A stretch of DNA of 43,046 nucleotides from positions 1 to 43,046 of the IMG/VR virus record IMGVR_UViG_3300039203_000123; one strand, 5' to 3'. This document shows, one piece after another, positions 30,732-39,203 of the stretch. Under the pieces are notes generated by a model. That model did not search any database, had not been told where the DNA came from, and was given only the letters and a program-made list of their open reading frames with translations. Position numbers and translations under genes: made by a program. Source of the DNA: a virus. How positions within the stretch are numbered: the first letter of the stretch is position 1; the number at the start of each line of letters is the position of its first letter.

Positions 30732-31400
30732 TTAGTGCGAAGAGGCCCAAATTTGTGCGCAAACGACGGCGTCGTGTTCCAGATGAAAAGTACCAAGTGT
30801 ACGCAGCTTACCCTCAACGCGGAACTTTACTTTCCATACTTCTCCATGCGAGTCCCAATAGCAGCCTTTTTGGTTTGATTTTTTAGCGGCCGACTCTTTA
30901 ACTGCTTGGACTGGGATAATCGAGGCGTCTACGTTGTTAAGATAGGCGTACTCTTTGTGGTGTTTTTTAGCAGCGATATCGTATGCACGTGCAGCATGGA
31001 GCTCGCTTTCGTACATACCAAGATGGTGTATTCTTTTATCTACTTTAATACGAGCCAGCCATTTTTTACTGTGCTCGTGCCAGCTAACCCCTTTGAACTC
31101 AGATGTAGCAATTTGGGCAATGCGATTTTGTTGATTGCCTTGGCGTGTACATACGCGAAGGTTGCAGCGCCGATTATCCAAGCCATTATGGTTAATATGG
31201 TCGACTTGAAGGTGTTTGGGTGGGTGCAGTAGAAGGCGGTGTGCCGAGATCATAGTCTTGCGCCCCTTCTTCCGGACGTTCGTTAACGCATACCAGTTTG
31301 TTCCTTGCTGTCGGGCGCACCAAGAATGCTGCTCCAGCTCCGCGAGATCTTGATCGTCACATAGCATCTCTTTTCCTTGGGTTAGCTCAATTTTCGCCAT
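30732..31400 (-). CDS. HNH homing endonuclease with AP2 domain, copy 2
   Basis: A 222-residue protein; ATG 31400 is preferred because GGAG lies 5 nt upstream (the upstream GTG at 31406 overlaps that site). The HNH core is HRLLLHPPKHLQVDHINHNG followed by LDNRRCNLRVCT. An AP2 domain follows (FKGVSWHEHSKKWLARIKVD ... HLGMYESELHAARAYDIAA), and a second AP2-like unit lies at the C-terminus (KGCYWDSHGEVWKVKFRVEG ... LGTFHLEHDA). It is the last minus-strand gene before the plus-strand portal operon, an inserted mobile gene. Confidence 0.9.
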   Translation of the reverse strand: MAKIELTQGKEMLCDDQDLAELEQHSWCARQQGTNWYALTNVRKKGRKTMISAHRLLLHPPKHLQVDHINHNGLDNRRCNLRVCTRQGNQQNRIAQIATSEFKGVSWHEHSKKWLARIKVDKRIHHLGMYESELHAARAYDIAAKKHHKEYAYLNNVDASIIPVQAVKESAAKKSNQKGCYWDSHGEVWKVKFRVEGKLRTLGTFHLEHDAVVCAQIWASSH

Positions 31401-31424
31401 AAGCACTCCATCAGTAAGAAATGG

Positions 31425-31453
31425 TTGGCCTTTTCGGGTCTTCGACCTATAAT
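31425..31453 (+). promoter_or_regulatory. Sigma-70-type promoter for the portal-polymerase operon
   Basis: TTGGCC (31425-31430), a 17-nt spacer and a perfect TATAAT (31448-31453) lie 37 bp upstream of the portal start, in the 89-bp divergent gap. It is the best consensus promoter in the window and would drive the whole plus-strand structural/polymerase operon. Confidence 0.65.
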
Positions 31454-31489
31454 TCCCGCAATCATACCCAATAGCGCAAAGGGCACTGC

Positions 31490-33298
31490 GTGTCGCTCAA
31501 TCCAAATTCATCCGGCGCTTTTAACCTCGGTAACGTATATCCCAATGCATTCTTCGATTATCTTTCGCGATTGATGCCGAGGCGGCTAAAGCTCTTATTT
31601 CGTTGGCTAGAATACCTCTACGCCAACTGCGGTCAAGTATTTTCCGTCATCAAAAAATTCTCTGAGTATTCAGTTACCTCGCTGACCTACGACACTGTTG
31701 ATAAAGACCAAAAAGACAAGCTCACCGAGATTATGGACAAGCACGTCCACATCAAGGCGGTCGATATCCAAATCGGTATCGACTACTACATGTACGGCAA
31801 CTCGCTGACCTCTCTTTTCAAGCCTTTTACGCGCTGGCTTATCTGCAAAAAATGCAATGCCAAGCACAATGGACTCAACTACCCATACGAGTGGATGAAC
31901 CAAAAGTTCGAGTTCAAGATTAAGTGCAGCGCCTGTGGCCGGCACGACATCGCCCGCGTCGAGCACGAGCCACTGCGTGACCCGAAGAAGCTGCGCGTCA
32001 TCCGGTGGGACCCGAAAAATATCGACATCAACAACAACCCGGTCACCGGAGACTGCGAATATTATTATAATATTCCAGACGACATCAAAGCGAAGATCCG
32101 CTCGAAGAAGCCCGACAAGTTCCTGATTAATACGATGCCGTGGGAAATCATCGAGACGATCAAGCAGAAGAGGACTTTTAAGTTTCGCGAGGGCCAGGTC
32201 TACCACATGAAGTGCCCGTCGCCGGCGGGCATCAACCAGGAATGGGGCTTCCCGAGCTTGCTCGGTTGTATGAAGCCCTTTTTCTACACGGCGATCTTGC
32301 GCAAGGCCAACGAAGCCATCGCGCTTGAACGCCTGGTACCCTGGAGAATTTTGTACCCGCAGGCCAGCACCGGGAACAACGATCCGGCGGCCTACGTCAC
32401 ACTATCCAAGTTCCGCAACGAGCTCACCGACGCCGTCCGTAAGTGGCGTCGTGACCCGAACATGGTCAAGCTCTCGCCGATTCCGATCGGCATGACCCAG
32501 GTCGGTGGCGAGGGTAAAAACCTCATGGTCACCAACGAGATCCAGCAGGCCGAAGAAGTGATCGTCACTTCTATGGGAGTGCCGAAAGAATTTATTTACG
32601 GTGGCCTGACCCATGCCGGTGGCTCGGTCACGCTGCGCATGCTCGAGAACTTGATCTTCACATACACTGATCAGCTCACCGAGTGTAACCAATGGATCGT
32701 TGACCAGGTCTGCCTTTTCGCCGGCCTAAAACCGGTCAAAGTGGGGATGGTCGACTTCAAGCTCGTCGACGACATCCAGCAGAAGCAACTTGTTGGACAG
32801 CTTTTCCAGGCGAAGTCCGTCTCCAAAACTACGTTCTTGAAGTCGCTCGACATCGACGCCGAGGTCGAGAGAAAGCAGATGATCGAGGACGCCGTCGCCG
32901 ACGCCCGGATGCAGATGGAGATCGACTCCAAGATCAAGGCGATGCAGAACGAGCTCGCGAAGAAAGTTGACCAGCAAGTCGAGGGCAACCCCCTCCAGTA
33001 CGATCCGCAAGCCGTCATGCAGGTCGCCATGCAGGAAGCTCAGACGCAGGCGCAGATGCCAGAAGACCAGCGCAAAGCCCGCATGGAGCAGATCGCTGCC
33101 CAAGACCCCGTCCTCGAGGCGCTCGTCGAGAAGATGGTCACCCAGGTCCACAACCAGCAAAAACGCCAAGGCGCCCAGGTACAAAAACCCGGTGCCCCCG
33201 CACAGTCTCCACCGACGGGCGGTGGCGATGCGTCTTTTACCGTTCAACCGGGCCAGTCGGGCGGCGGATCGCCTAGCACGAAAATGGCTGGAGGCTAA
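31490..33298 (+). CDS. Portal protein
   Basis: A 602-residue protein from GTG 31490 (AAGGG 8 nt upstream). The order of features fits portal proteins: an N-terminal helix-rich wing, conserved strands around GINQEWGFPSLLGCMKPFFY, and LERLVPWRILYPQ. These lead into a stem and crown region (VTSMGVPKEFIYGGLTHAGG, then SVTLRMLENLIFTYTDQL). An inserted zinc ribbon (CKKCNAK ... CSACG) lies near residues 120-155. The C-terminal 120 residues are Gln/Met/Ala-rich and repetitive, ending in a flexible Gly/Pro/Ser tail. Twelve copies would form the DNA-entry vertex. It heads the operon that includes the phage RNA polymerase. Confidence 0.85.
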   Translation: MSLNPNSSGAFNLGNVYPNAFFDYLSRLMPRRLKLLFRWLEYLYANCGQVFSVIKKFSEYSVTSLTYDTVDKDQKDKLTEIMDKHVHIKAVDIQIGIDYYMYGNSLTSLFKPFTRWLICKKCNAKHNGLNYPYEWMNQKFEFKIKCSACGRHDIARVEHEPLRDPKKLRVIRWDPKNIDINNNPVTGDCEYYYNIPDDIKAKIRSKKPDKFLINTMPWEIIETIKQKRTFKFREGQVYHMKCPSPAGINQEWGFPSLLGCMKPFFYTAILRKANEAIALERLVPWRILYPQASTGNNDPAAYVTLSKFRNELTDAVRKWRRDPNMVKLSPIPIGMTQVGGEGKNLMVTNEIQQAEEVIVTSMGVPKEFIYGGLTHAGGSVTLRMLENLIFTYTDQLTECNQWIVDQVCLFAGLKPVKVGMVDFKLVDDIQQKQLVGQLFQAKSVSKTTFLKSLDIDAEVERKQMIEDAVADARMQMEIDSKIKAMQNELAKKVDQQVEGNPLQYDPQAVMQVAMQEAQTQAQMPEDQRKARMEQIAAQDPVLEALVEKMVTQVHNQQKRQGAQVQKPGAPAQSPPTGGGDASFTVQPGQSGGGSPSTKMAGG

Positions 33299-33300
33299 CC

Positions 33301-33813
33301 ATGCAGATTCTGGGCGAAGGCAAGGATATTCACGAGCAGATGCGCAAGTCGATCGGCCAAGAGCCGCCGGAAGAGTCACACGACTTTTTCAAGTCGATCA
33401 GCCCGCAGGATCCGCACACCAAGCGGCCGACCCCGAAGTTCATCGCGCCGAAATTCAACTTCAAGATCATCTACCTGGCAGGCTATGGCCACACGCCGGA
33501 GATGGAAGTCTCCTACATCGACATCATGAACAAAATCGTCTCGGGCGTGTACACCAACTCCACTGAAGAGACGTATCATGACAAGGATGGCAACCTGAAG
33601 GTGCTCCTACGTTGGTGCGAATGGCCTGACGGCGGCAACCCAAACCAGCCACCTAAGGACGAAGAGTTCGACAGGGTCGTCAGCGAGACCGACAAAGAGA
33701 AGTCCAAAAAAGAAAAGAAAGAAAAGAAGAAGGCCGGGAAAGCTGAATCCGAAGCTGAGCGCGCCTCCAGCGACGAGCCGTCCCCCGCGAGCGATCCCCA
33801 AGTCAATTTCTGA
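33301..33813 (+). CDS. Hypothetical virion protein with Lys/Glu-rich tail
   Basis: A 170-residue protein from ATG 33301 with GGAGG. The N-terminal 45 residues look flexible, then a mixed domain (FNFKIIYLAGYGHTPEMEVS; NLKVLLRWCEWPDGG) is followed by a highly charged low-complexity tail (KEKSKKEKKEKKKAGKAE and a Ser/Pro/Asp end). It sits 3 bp after the portal gene and 8 bp before the RNA polymerase gene. It may be an adaptor or scaffold in the virion, but its fold is unrecognised. Confidence 0.6.
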   Translation: MQILGEGKDIHEQMRKSIGQEPPEESHDFFKSISPQDPHTKRPTPKFIAPKFNFKIIYLAGYGHTPEMEVSYIDIMNKIVSGVYTNSTEETYHDKDGNLKVLLRWCEWPDGGNPNQPPKDEEFDRVVSETDKEKSKKEKKEKKKAGKAESEAERASSDEPSPASDPQVNF

Positions 33814-33821
33814 GGCGTAGC

Positions 33822-36800
33822 ATGGCCGTTACTGCTCTCTTCACGCACCCGAAAGAGAAACGCGAGCTCATTCACCAAAAAGCGGTGGACGGCTTGACCT
33901 CTCTTTTCCCGATCTCAACTGCGAAGTACGACATCCACGTGGAGGACGTCCAGGTCAACCCGAAGGACTACTCGACAGCCGAGTCCAAGCGGGCTCTCCT
34001 CGAAGGAAAATCTCTCACCGAGCCCGTGACTGGGACTGTCGTCATGAAAGACAAGTCGGGGAAAGTAATCGACCGGGTGAAAAACTACCGGCTGATGAGC
34101 CTCCCGTTTTTCACAGACCAGCATACTTTTATCGTAAATGGAAATAGTTACTCCGTCGGTAATCAATTGCGCACGAAGCCAGGAATCTACACGCGCGTTC
34201 GTCGCAATGAAGTCCCTGAAGTGGCCTTCAACCTATCGAAGGGTTCCAATTTCAAGATCACCATGGATCCGGTTAGTTCGGTTTTCAAGCTTGAGCACGG
34301 CTCGAGTGGTATCCCACTCTACCCGATTTTGCGGTCTCTCGGCGTCGCCGACAAAGATCTGGAAGCGCAGTGGGGAAAAGAGATCCTGACCAAAAACTCA
34401 GGGCTCTCAAAATCCGCTTACGAAACCGCAATAGCCAAGCTCTATGAAAAAGTAATACCTCCAAAAGATCGCAGTAGTGAACATGATGTCAACGAGAAAA
34501 TAAACAAGCTGCGTGGGTACTTCGAAAAAACTCAAGTTGACCCCGAAACTACGAAGATGACTCTGGGGAAAGGATATAGCTCCGTACAGGGCGAGACGAT
34601 CCTGACGGCATCCGGTAAGCTTCTGAAGGTGTTTAAGGATGAGATTGAGCATGATGATCGGGATTCACTCGAATTTCAAAAGATCCACAGCGTTGATGAC
34701 TTCGTTAAAGAGCGCCTGCAAAAAGGCGGCCCGGAAGTCATCCGCAAAATAAAATTCAAGGCCGACGCCAAAAAAGACGTCTCGGGCCTGAAGGACATCC
34801 TGCCCCCGAGCCCGTTCTCCCCGACAATCAAGAGTCTAATCACGCAGTTCACGCTGTCGCGGACGCCCGACCAGATCAACCCTCTGGAAATCATGGACGC
34901 CGCCATGAAGATCACCCGCATGGGTGAAGGCGGTATCGGCAGCTTGCGCGCGGTCCCCGAAGAGACGCGGGACCTGCACGTGACGCATTTAGGAGTCATT
35001 GATCCTGTAAAAACCACCGACTCGAGCTCGATCGGGGTCGACCTGCGGGCGTCCCTGTCGATGGCGAAAGATAGCGCTGGCAATATTTTTGCGTCTGTGC
35101 GGGACCCGCGTAAGGGAACTCAGGCTAACCCGGCTGGGCCAATCTCGTATGTCGACACCAAGATTATTCGTCAAAAAGTTTTGGCATTCCCTAACCAGGA
35201 ATTAAAAGGCCAGGTCCAGGTCGTCAAAGACGGCCGGATTCAAACCGTTGATGCCAAGCACGTCGACTACCAGATCCCCCACAGCCAATCGATGTTCGGC
35301 CCCTCGACAAGCCTGATCCCCTTCATCGACAACATGCAGGGCAACCGGGCGCTGATGGGCGCCAAGTATATTACCCAAGCGCTCCCACTCAAAGACCGGG
35401 AAGAGCCTCTGGTCCAAGTCTCCACGCCCAAGGGCAGCCAGTACGAAACGATGAATGGTCTGCTCGGCAGCCAGATTATCAAGCGCGCCCCTGTCGCTGG
35501 CACGGTCACGAAAGTCGACCAAGACTTTATTCACATGAAGGGCACGGACGGCTCGGCCCACAAGATCTCCTATACGAACGACTTCCCGCTCAATTCGAAG
35601 ACCTACCTGCACGAAGACGTGCTCGTGAAGGCAGGGGATAAAGTAAAAAAAGACCACCAGCTCACCGAGTCCAACTTCACCCGCAACGGCAACGTCGCCT
35701 TGGGGCGCAATGCCTACGTGGCCTACATGCCGTACCACGGCGAGAACTCCAACGACGCCGTCGTGATCTCGGAGGGCGCTGCGAAGTCCTTCACGTCGAT
35801 GCACATGTACAAGAAGATCCTGGAGATCGACGCCGATATTATTTTAGACAAACAGCTCTATCTAAATAATTTCCCAAATAAGCTTACAAGCTCGCAGACC
35901 GGAAAACTCGACGACAAAGGCATCGCCGTCAAGGGCCAGGTCTTCAACTACGGCGACCCAGTGATCTTGGCCCTGCGCAAGTCGCAGCCTTCCGAGACGG
36001 ACATCATGCTAGGGCGTTTTCATAAGTCTCTGGTGAGCAAATACAGAGACAACAGCCAGCTTTGGGACCACGAGAACCCTGGGACGATCATCGACGTCGT
36101 CGTCATGGGAGGCCGCATTGCGCTTACGCTCAAGATGGAAGCACCTATGGTCGTTGGCGACAAGCTCGCCGGCTCCTACGGGAATAAGGCCGTCGTATCG
36201 CGCATTATACCTGACCATCAAATGCCTCACGATGCCACTGGTCGTCCTCTCGATATTCTTATTGCTTCTACGGGAGTTGTGTCACGAATTAATCCAGGAC
36301 AACTTCTGGAGACAGCGCTTGGCAAAGTTGCCAAGAAGACTGGCCAGAAAATAGTCGTCGAGAATTTCTCGGGCGAGGACAAACTAAAGCTTACCAAGGC
36401 GGTGCTGAAGCAACATGGCGTCCCCGACAAAGAGACGATTACGGACCCTATTACGGGCCGGCAAATTCCGGGTATTTTTACGGGCTATCAGCATGTGTAT
36501 AAGCTCTTCAAAAGCACTGACACCAACTTCGGAGCGCGTGGCACCGGAAGTTACGACGTTAACGAGCAGCCAACTCGAGGCGGTGAGGAAGGCGCGAAAC
36601 GCCTCGGCGGCATGGAAGTCAACGCACTGCTAGCTCACGGCGCCACCAACTACCTGCGCGAAGCCATGACCCTCAAAGGTCAGAAGAACGTCGAGTGGTG
36701 GAATGCTTTTAAGACGGGCGCCCCGCTACCCGTACCAAAGAGATCGTTCGCGGTGGACAAGCTCACCGGGATGCTCGCCGGCGCCGGGATCAAAGTCGAA

Positions 36801-38198
36801 CACAAAGCTGGCCAGGCGTACCTAAAGCCGCTAACCGACCGAGACATCAAAGAGATGTCCCACGGGACAATTACAGAAGCATCTGTACTCCGGAAAAAAG
36901 ATCTTAAGCCTGAAATAGGGGGTTTGTTTGACCCCCTCAAGACGGGCGGGATCGAGGGCGAGAAGTGGTCGGATATCAAGCTCTCAGAGCCCATAGTTAA
37001 GCCACTTTTTATGAAGCCAACGGCGAGCCTGTTGGGCATGAGCGAGACTGGCCTGACTAAAACTTTTCTTGAAAAGGGCGGCGCGCATGTGCTCGGGCTG
37101 CTCAAAGCCCTCGACACCAAGAAGATGAAAAAAGAGACGCAAGAGGAAATCAAAAACAGCTCGGGGCAAAAACTCGATGTGGCTGTCAAACGTCTCAAAT
37201 TTCTTGGCGGTCTGGAACGAGCCGGACTTGAGCCGGCTGAGGCCTATATGGGGCATCATCTGGCAGTTCTTCCTCCGAAGATGCGCCCTGTGGTACCCGG
37301 TCCCAACAATCAGCTCCTGGTGGCAGATTCAAATCATCTCTACCGTGACGTGCTTCTTGCTGATCAAAAACTACAAGAAATGAAGTCGGTCGGGATCACC
37401 CACGCCAATGACCTGATGCCGATGCGCCAGGCGGTGTGGGATGCCGTGTCGGCCGTGTCTGGACTCTCAGATCCTGCGTCTTACAAGCTCAGGCAGCAGG
37501 GCAAGAAAGGCTTCGTAAAGCAGATCGCTGGGCCTCGGCCCTCAGAAGGCTATTTTCAAGAGAAGATCTACGGCAGGCCACAAGATCTCTCCGGTCGTGG
37601 GACAATCGCTCCAGATCCAAATTTGAAAATGAACGAGATCGGGCTTCCAGAAGATACAGCGTGGGGCATCTACAAGCCGTTTATTATTAAGCGCTTAGTG
37701 CAGATGGGTTTACCAGCCTTACAGGCGGCCGACCATGCTGAAAAGAAAACGGACATGGCCAGGCAGGCGCTCGAGGTCGAGACCAAGGAGCGCCCCGTTG
37801 TATTTAATCGAGCCCCCTCGCTGTGGCGCTATAGTGTTCTATCCGCTTTCCCAAAACTTATTCCGGGGAAGACCATTCGGCTTAGTCCGTTTGTGGAGAC
37901 TCCCCTCAACGCGGACTACGACGGAGACGCTATTCAGCTTCACGTTCCGGTTCAACCACAGGCTGTTGCAGATGCCAAGCTGATGACGCTCGATCACATG
38001 CTCTTCTCGGATAAGAAGAGAAACGACCTGATCCCGAAGCCAGAGATGGAGTCGGTGATCGGTCTTTTCGAGTCCACGCGCTTAGGCTCGACGGGCGTGA
38101 AGAAAAAATACAAGACTCAAGCCGACGCGATGCAGGCCTATTATCGTGGTGAGCTCAAAGCGAACGATGATGTTGAGATCGGTACTCAAAAGTCCTAG
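33822..38198 (+). CDS. RNA polymerase beta / beta' N-terminal fusion
   Basis: A 1458-residue chain from ATG 33822 with GAGG upstream. Beta features in order: HTFIVNGNSYSVGNQLRTKPG (about 100-125), GDKLAGSYGNKAVVSR (about 780), INPGQLLETALG, GMEVNALLAHGATNYLREA, and a C-terminal PKRSFAVDKLTGMLAGAGIK that aligns with the bacterial beta end. Beta' then continues without a break: ITEASVLRKKDLKPEIGGLF, VLPPKMRPVVPG, a clamp coiled coil (ADQKLQEMKS), YGRPQDLSGRGTI, VVFNRAPSLWRYS and the catalytic NADYDGD (about 1364). The usual beta' zinc-binding domain 1 is replaced by a short loop. It ends at the position near E. coli beta' residue 525. With the 39200-40984 gene it forms a complete catalytic core; no alpha subunit is seen. 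Confidence 0.95.
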   Translation: MAVTALFTHPKEKRELIHQKAVDGLTSLFPISTAKYDIHVEDVQVNPKDYSTAESKRALLEGKSLTEPVTGTVVMKDKSGKVIDRVKNYRLMSLPFFTDQHTFIVNGNSYSVGNQLRTKPGIYTRVRRNEVPEVAFNLSKGSNFKITMDPVSSVFKLEHGSSGIPLYPILRSLGVADKDLEAQWGKEILTKNSGLSKSAYETAIAKLYEKVIPPKDRSSEHDVNEKINKLRGYFEKTQVDPETTKMTLGKGYSSVQGETILTASGKLLKVFKDEIEHDDRDSLEFQKIHSVDDFVKERLQKGGPEVIRKIKFKADAKKDVSGLKDILPPSPFSPTIKSLITQFTLSRTPDQINPLEIMDAAMKITRMGEGGIGSLRAVPEETRDLHVTHLGVIDPVKTTDSSSIGVDLRASLSMAKDSAGNIFASVRDPRKGTQANPAGPISYVDTKIIRQKVLAFPNQELKGQVQVVKDGRIQTVDAKHVDYQIPHSQSMFGPSTSLIPFIDNMQGNRALMGAKYITQALPLKDREEPLVQVSTPKGSQYETMNGLLGSQIIKRAPVAGTVTKVDQDFIHMKGTDGSAHKISYTNDFPLNSKTYLHEDVLVKAGDKVKKDHQLTESNFTRNGNVALGRNAYVAYMPYHGENSNDAVVISEGAAKSFTSMHMYKKILEIDADIILDKQLYLNNFPNKLTSSQTGKLDDKGIAVKGQVFNYGDPVILALRKSQPSETDIMLGRFHKSLVSKYRDNSQLWDHENPGTIIDVVVMGGRIALTLKMEAPMVVGDKLAGSYGNKAVVSRIIPDHQMPHDATGRPLDILIASTGVVSRINPGQLLETALGKVAKKTGQKIVVENFSGEDKLKLTKAVLKQHGVPDKETITDPITGRQIPGIFTGYQHVYKLFKSTDTNFGARGTGSYDVNEQPTRGGEEGAKRLGGMEVNALLAHGATNYLREAMTLKGQKNVEWWNAFKTGAPLPVPKRSFAVDKLTGMLAGAGIKVEHKAGQAYLKPLTDRDIKEMSHGTITEASVLRKKDLKPEIGGLFDPLKTGGIEGEKWSDIKLSEPIVKPLFMKPTASLLGMSETGLTKTFLEKGGAHVLGLLKALDTKKMKKETQEEIKNSSGQKLDVAVKRLKFLGGLERAGLEPAEAYMGHHLAVLPPKMRPVVPGPNNQLLVADSNHLYRDVLLADQKLQEMKSVGITHANDLMPMRQAVWDAVSAVSGLSDPASYKLRQQGKKGFVKQIAGPRPSEGYFQEKIYGRPQDLSGRGTIAPDPNLKMNEIGLPEDTAWGIYKPFIIKRLVQMGLPALQAADHAEKKTDMARQALEVETKERPVVFNRAPSLWRYSVLSAFPKLIPGKTIRLSPFVETPLNADYDGDAIQLHVPVQPQAVADAKLMTLDHMLFSDKKRNDLIPKPEMESVIGLFESTRLGSTGVKKKYKTQADAMQAYYRGELKANDDVEIGTQKS

Positions 38199-38221
38199 TA
38201 TTAGCGCAGAGGTACACCGAT

Positions 38222-38533
38222 ATGTTGAGAGACGCATACCAGGCTGGCCAGGCTCGCTGCCTTGAAGAACTAGGTCTCGTCAAAGAGGCGAAGAACCCTT
38301 TTCCTGGCGAAGAAGCTTGGAAGATGCTTCGCGACATGAAAATGAGCGCGCCAAAAAAAGCAGCGTCCGCAACGCACGCCGGACCCAAGATGAAGATCGA
38401 CCACGAGGGCGCGCGCACCCTCGACTACGGCCAGACGTTTGCGCCGAAGCCGATCAAGTCGGAAGCGAAAGACCTGTCGCCTAAGGCCCAAGAAGCCATG
38501 GCAGTCTTCAACTACGGCAGAGGGAAATCGTAA
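38222..38533 (+). CDS. Small virion-module protein with Y-G-L-E-L-G-L motif
   Basis: A 103-residue protein from ATG 38222. Residues 2-18 (LRDAYQAGQARCLEELGL) share 11 of 18 positions with the start of the 42657-42896 protein (LSDAYNRGFKAALEKLGL). This is an N-terminal amphipathic helix of the form Y..G....LE.LGL. The rest is basic and poorly structured, ending YGRGKS. Its stop overlaps the next start (TAATG). It lies between the two RNA polymerase genes and may associate with polymerase or capsid. Confidence 0.62.
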   Translation: MLRDAYQAGQARCLEELGLVKEAKNPFPGEEAWKMLRDMKMSAPKKAASATHAGPKMKIDHEGARTLDYGQTFAPKPIKSEAKDLSPKAQEAMAVFNYGRGKS

Positions 38534-38964
38534 TGCCAGTCGGAAAAGGAAAAAGCACCAAAGCTCCGATCGGCTCGCCTCTTGGCCGGCAGATGGAGGG
38601 TGTGCTGTCGCACATGAAGCACCACAAGTCGACCAAGTCGCAGCACGGAGCCCTGCTCGAGATGCACGACATGGTGCGTCGCCGGCCACCGCGCGAAATG
38701 CTCAAGTGCGCTTACGAGATGGGCTGGAAGCATGCCGAGGAGGAAGCCCTCCCGCACAACCAAGACGACGACCCCAACTCGGTCACCGGCCCGAAGAACG
38801 AGGAAGAAGCGATCGTCGATACAATCCGTCGAGGCTGGCCGAACCCGCTCGACAAGGCGATGCGCACGCACAACAAGATCCAAAACAAGCAAAGCTACGC
38901 GTCGTCGGCGACGACGAAAGAGCGGGCGAAGATCAACGATAATAGCCCGGACGTGACGGTATGA
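38533..38964 (+). CDS. Small basic protein in RNA polymerase operon
   Basis: A 143-residue protein from ATG 38533 (start overlaps the previous stop). It is basic, His/Lys/Gln-rich in the N-terminal 70 residues, with MLKCAYEMGWKHAEEEALP (about 55-74) loosely repeating the Y..G...A motif of the neighbouring proteins. The C-terminus is helical and polar. It has no recognised family. It overlaps the next gene by an ATGA. It is one of three small genes nested between the two pieces of beta'. Confidence 0.6.
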   Translation: MPVGKGKSTKAPIGSPLGRQMEGVLSHMKHHKSTKSQHGALLEMHDMVRRRPPREMLKCAYEMGWKHAEEEALPHNQDDDPNSVTGPKNEEEAIVDTIRRGWPNPLDKAMRTHNKIQNKQSYASSATTKERAKINDNSPDVTV

Positions 38965-39203
38965 CCGCAGAACTCGTGACCAAGCTCAATACGCATCGTA
39001 TTGAGATCAAACCAATCCGCGAAGGCGAGCCGCTCTCGGAGTCGAACGCCGTTGTCCTACTCGATGGCGAGCCTATGAAGATGGTTCAGCGCATCGAATT
39101 TTCTCTCGGGATTGGCGACGGAATGGCTGTCGCTAAGATCACAGTTATGGCCGACATGAGAGTCCAAGGGCCCATGGCAGTCCAGATAGAGACCCCTCAA
39201 TGA
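38961..39203 (+). CDS. Small protein preceding beta' C-terminal gene
   Basis: An 80-residue protein from ATG 38961 (ATGA overlap with the previous gene). The sequence alternates strands (THRIEIKPIREGEPL; SNAVVLLDGEPMKMVQRIEF; AVAKITVMADMRVQGPM), giving a small beta-sandwich-like protein, with a Met-rich second half. It is coupled by ATGA to the following gene, so the three small genes and the beta' C-terminal gene are translated together. No family is recognised. Confidence 0.62.
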   Translation: MTAELVTKLNTHRIEIKPIREGEPLSESNAVVLLDGEPMKMVQRIEFSLGIGDGMAVAKITVMADMRVQGPMAVQIETPQ

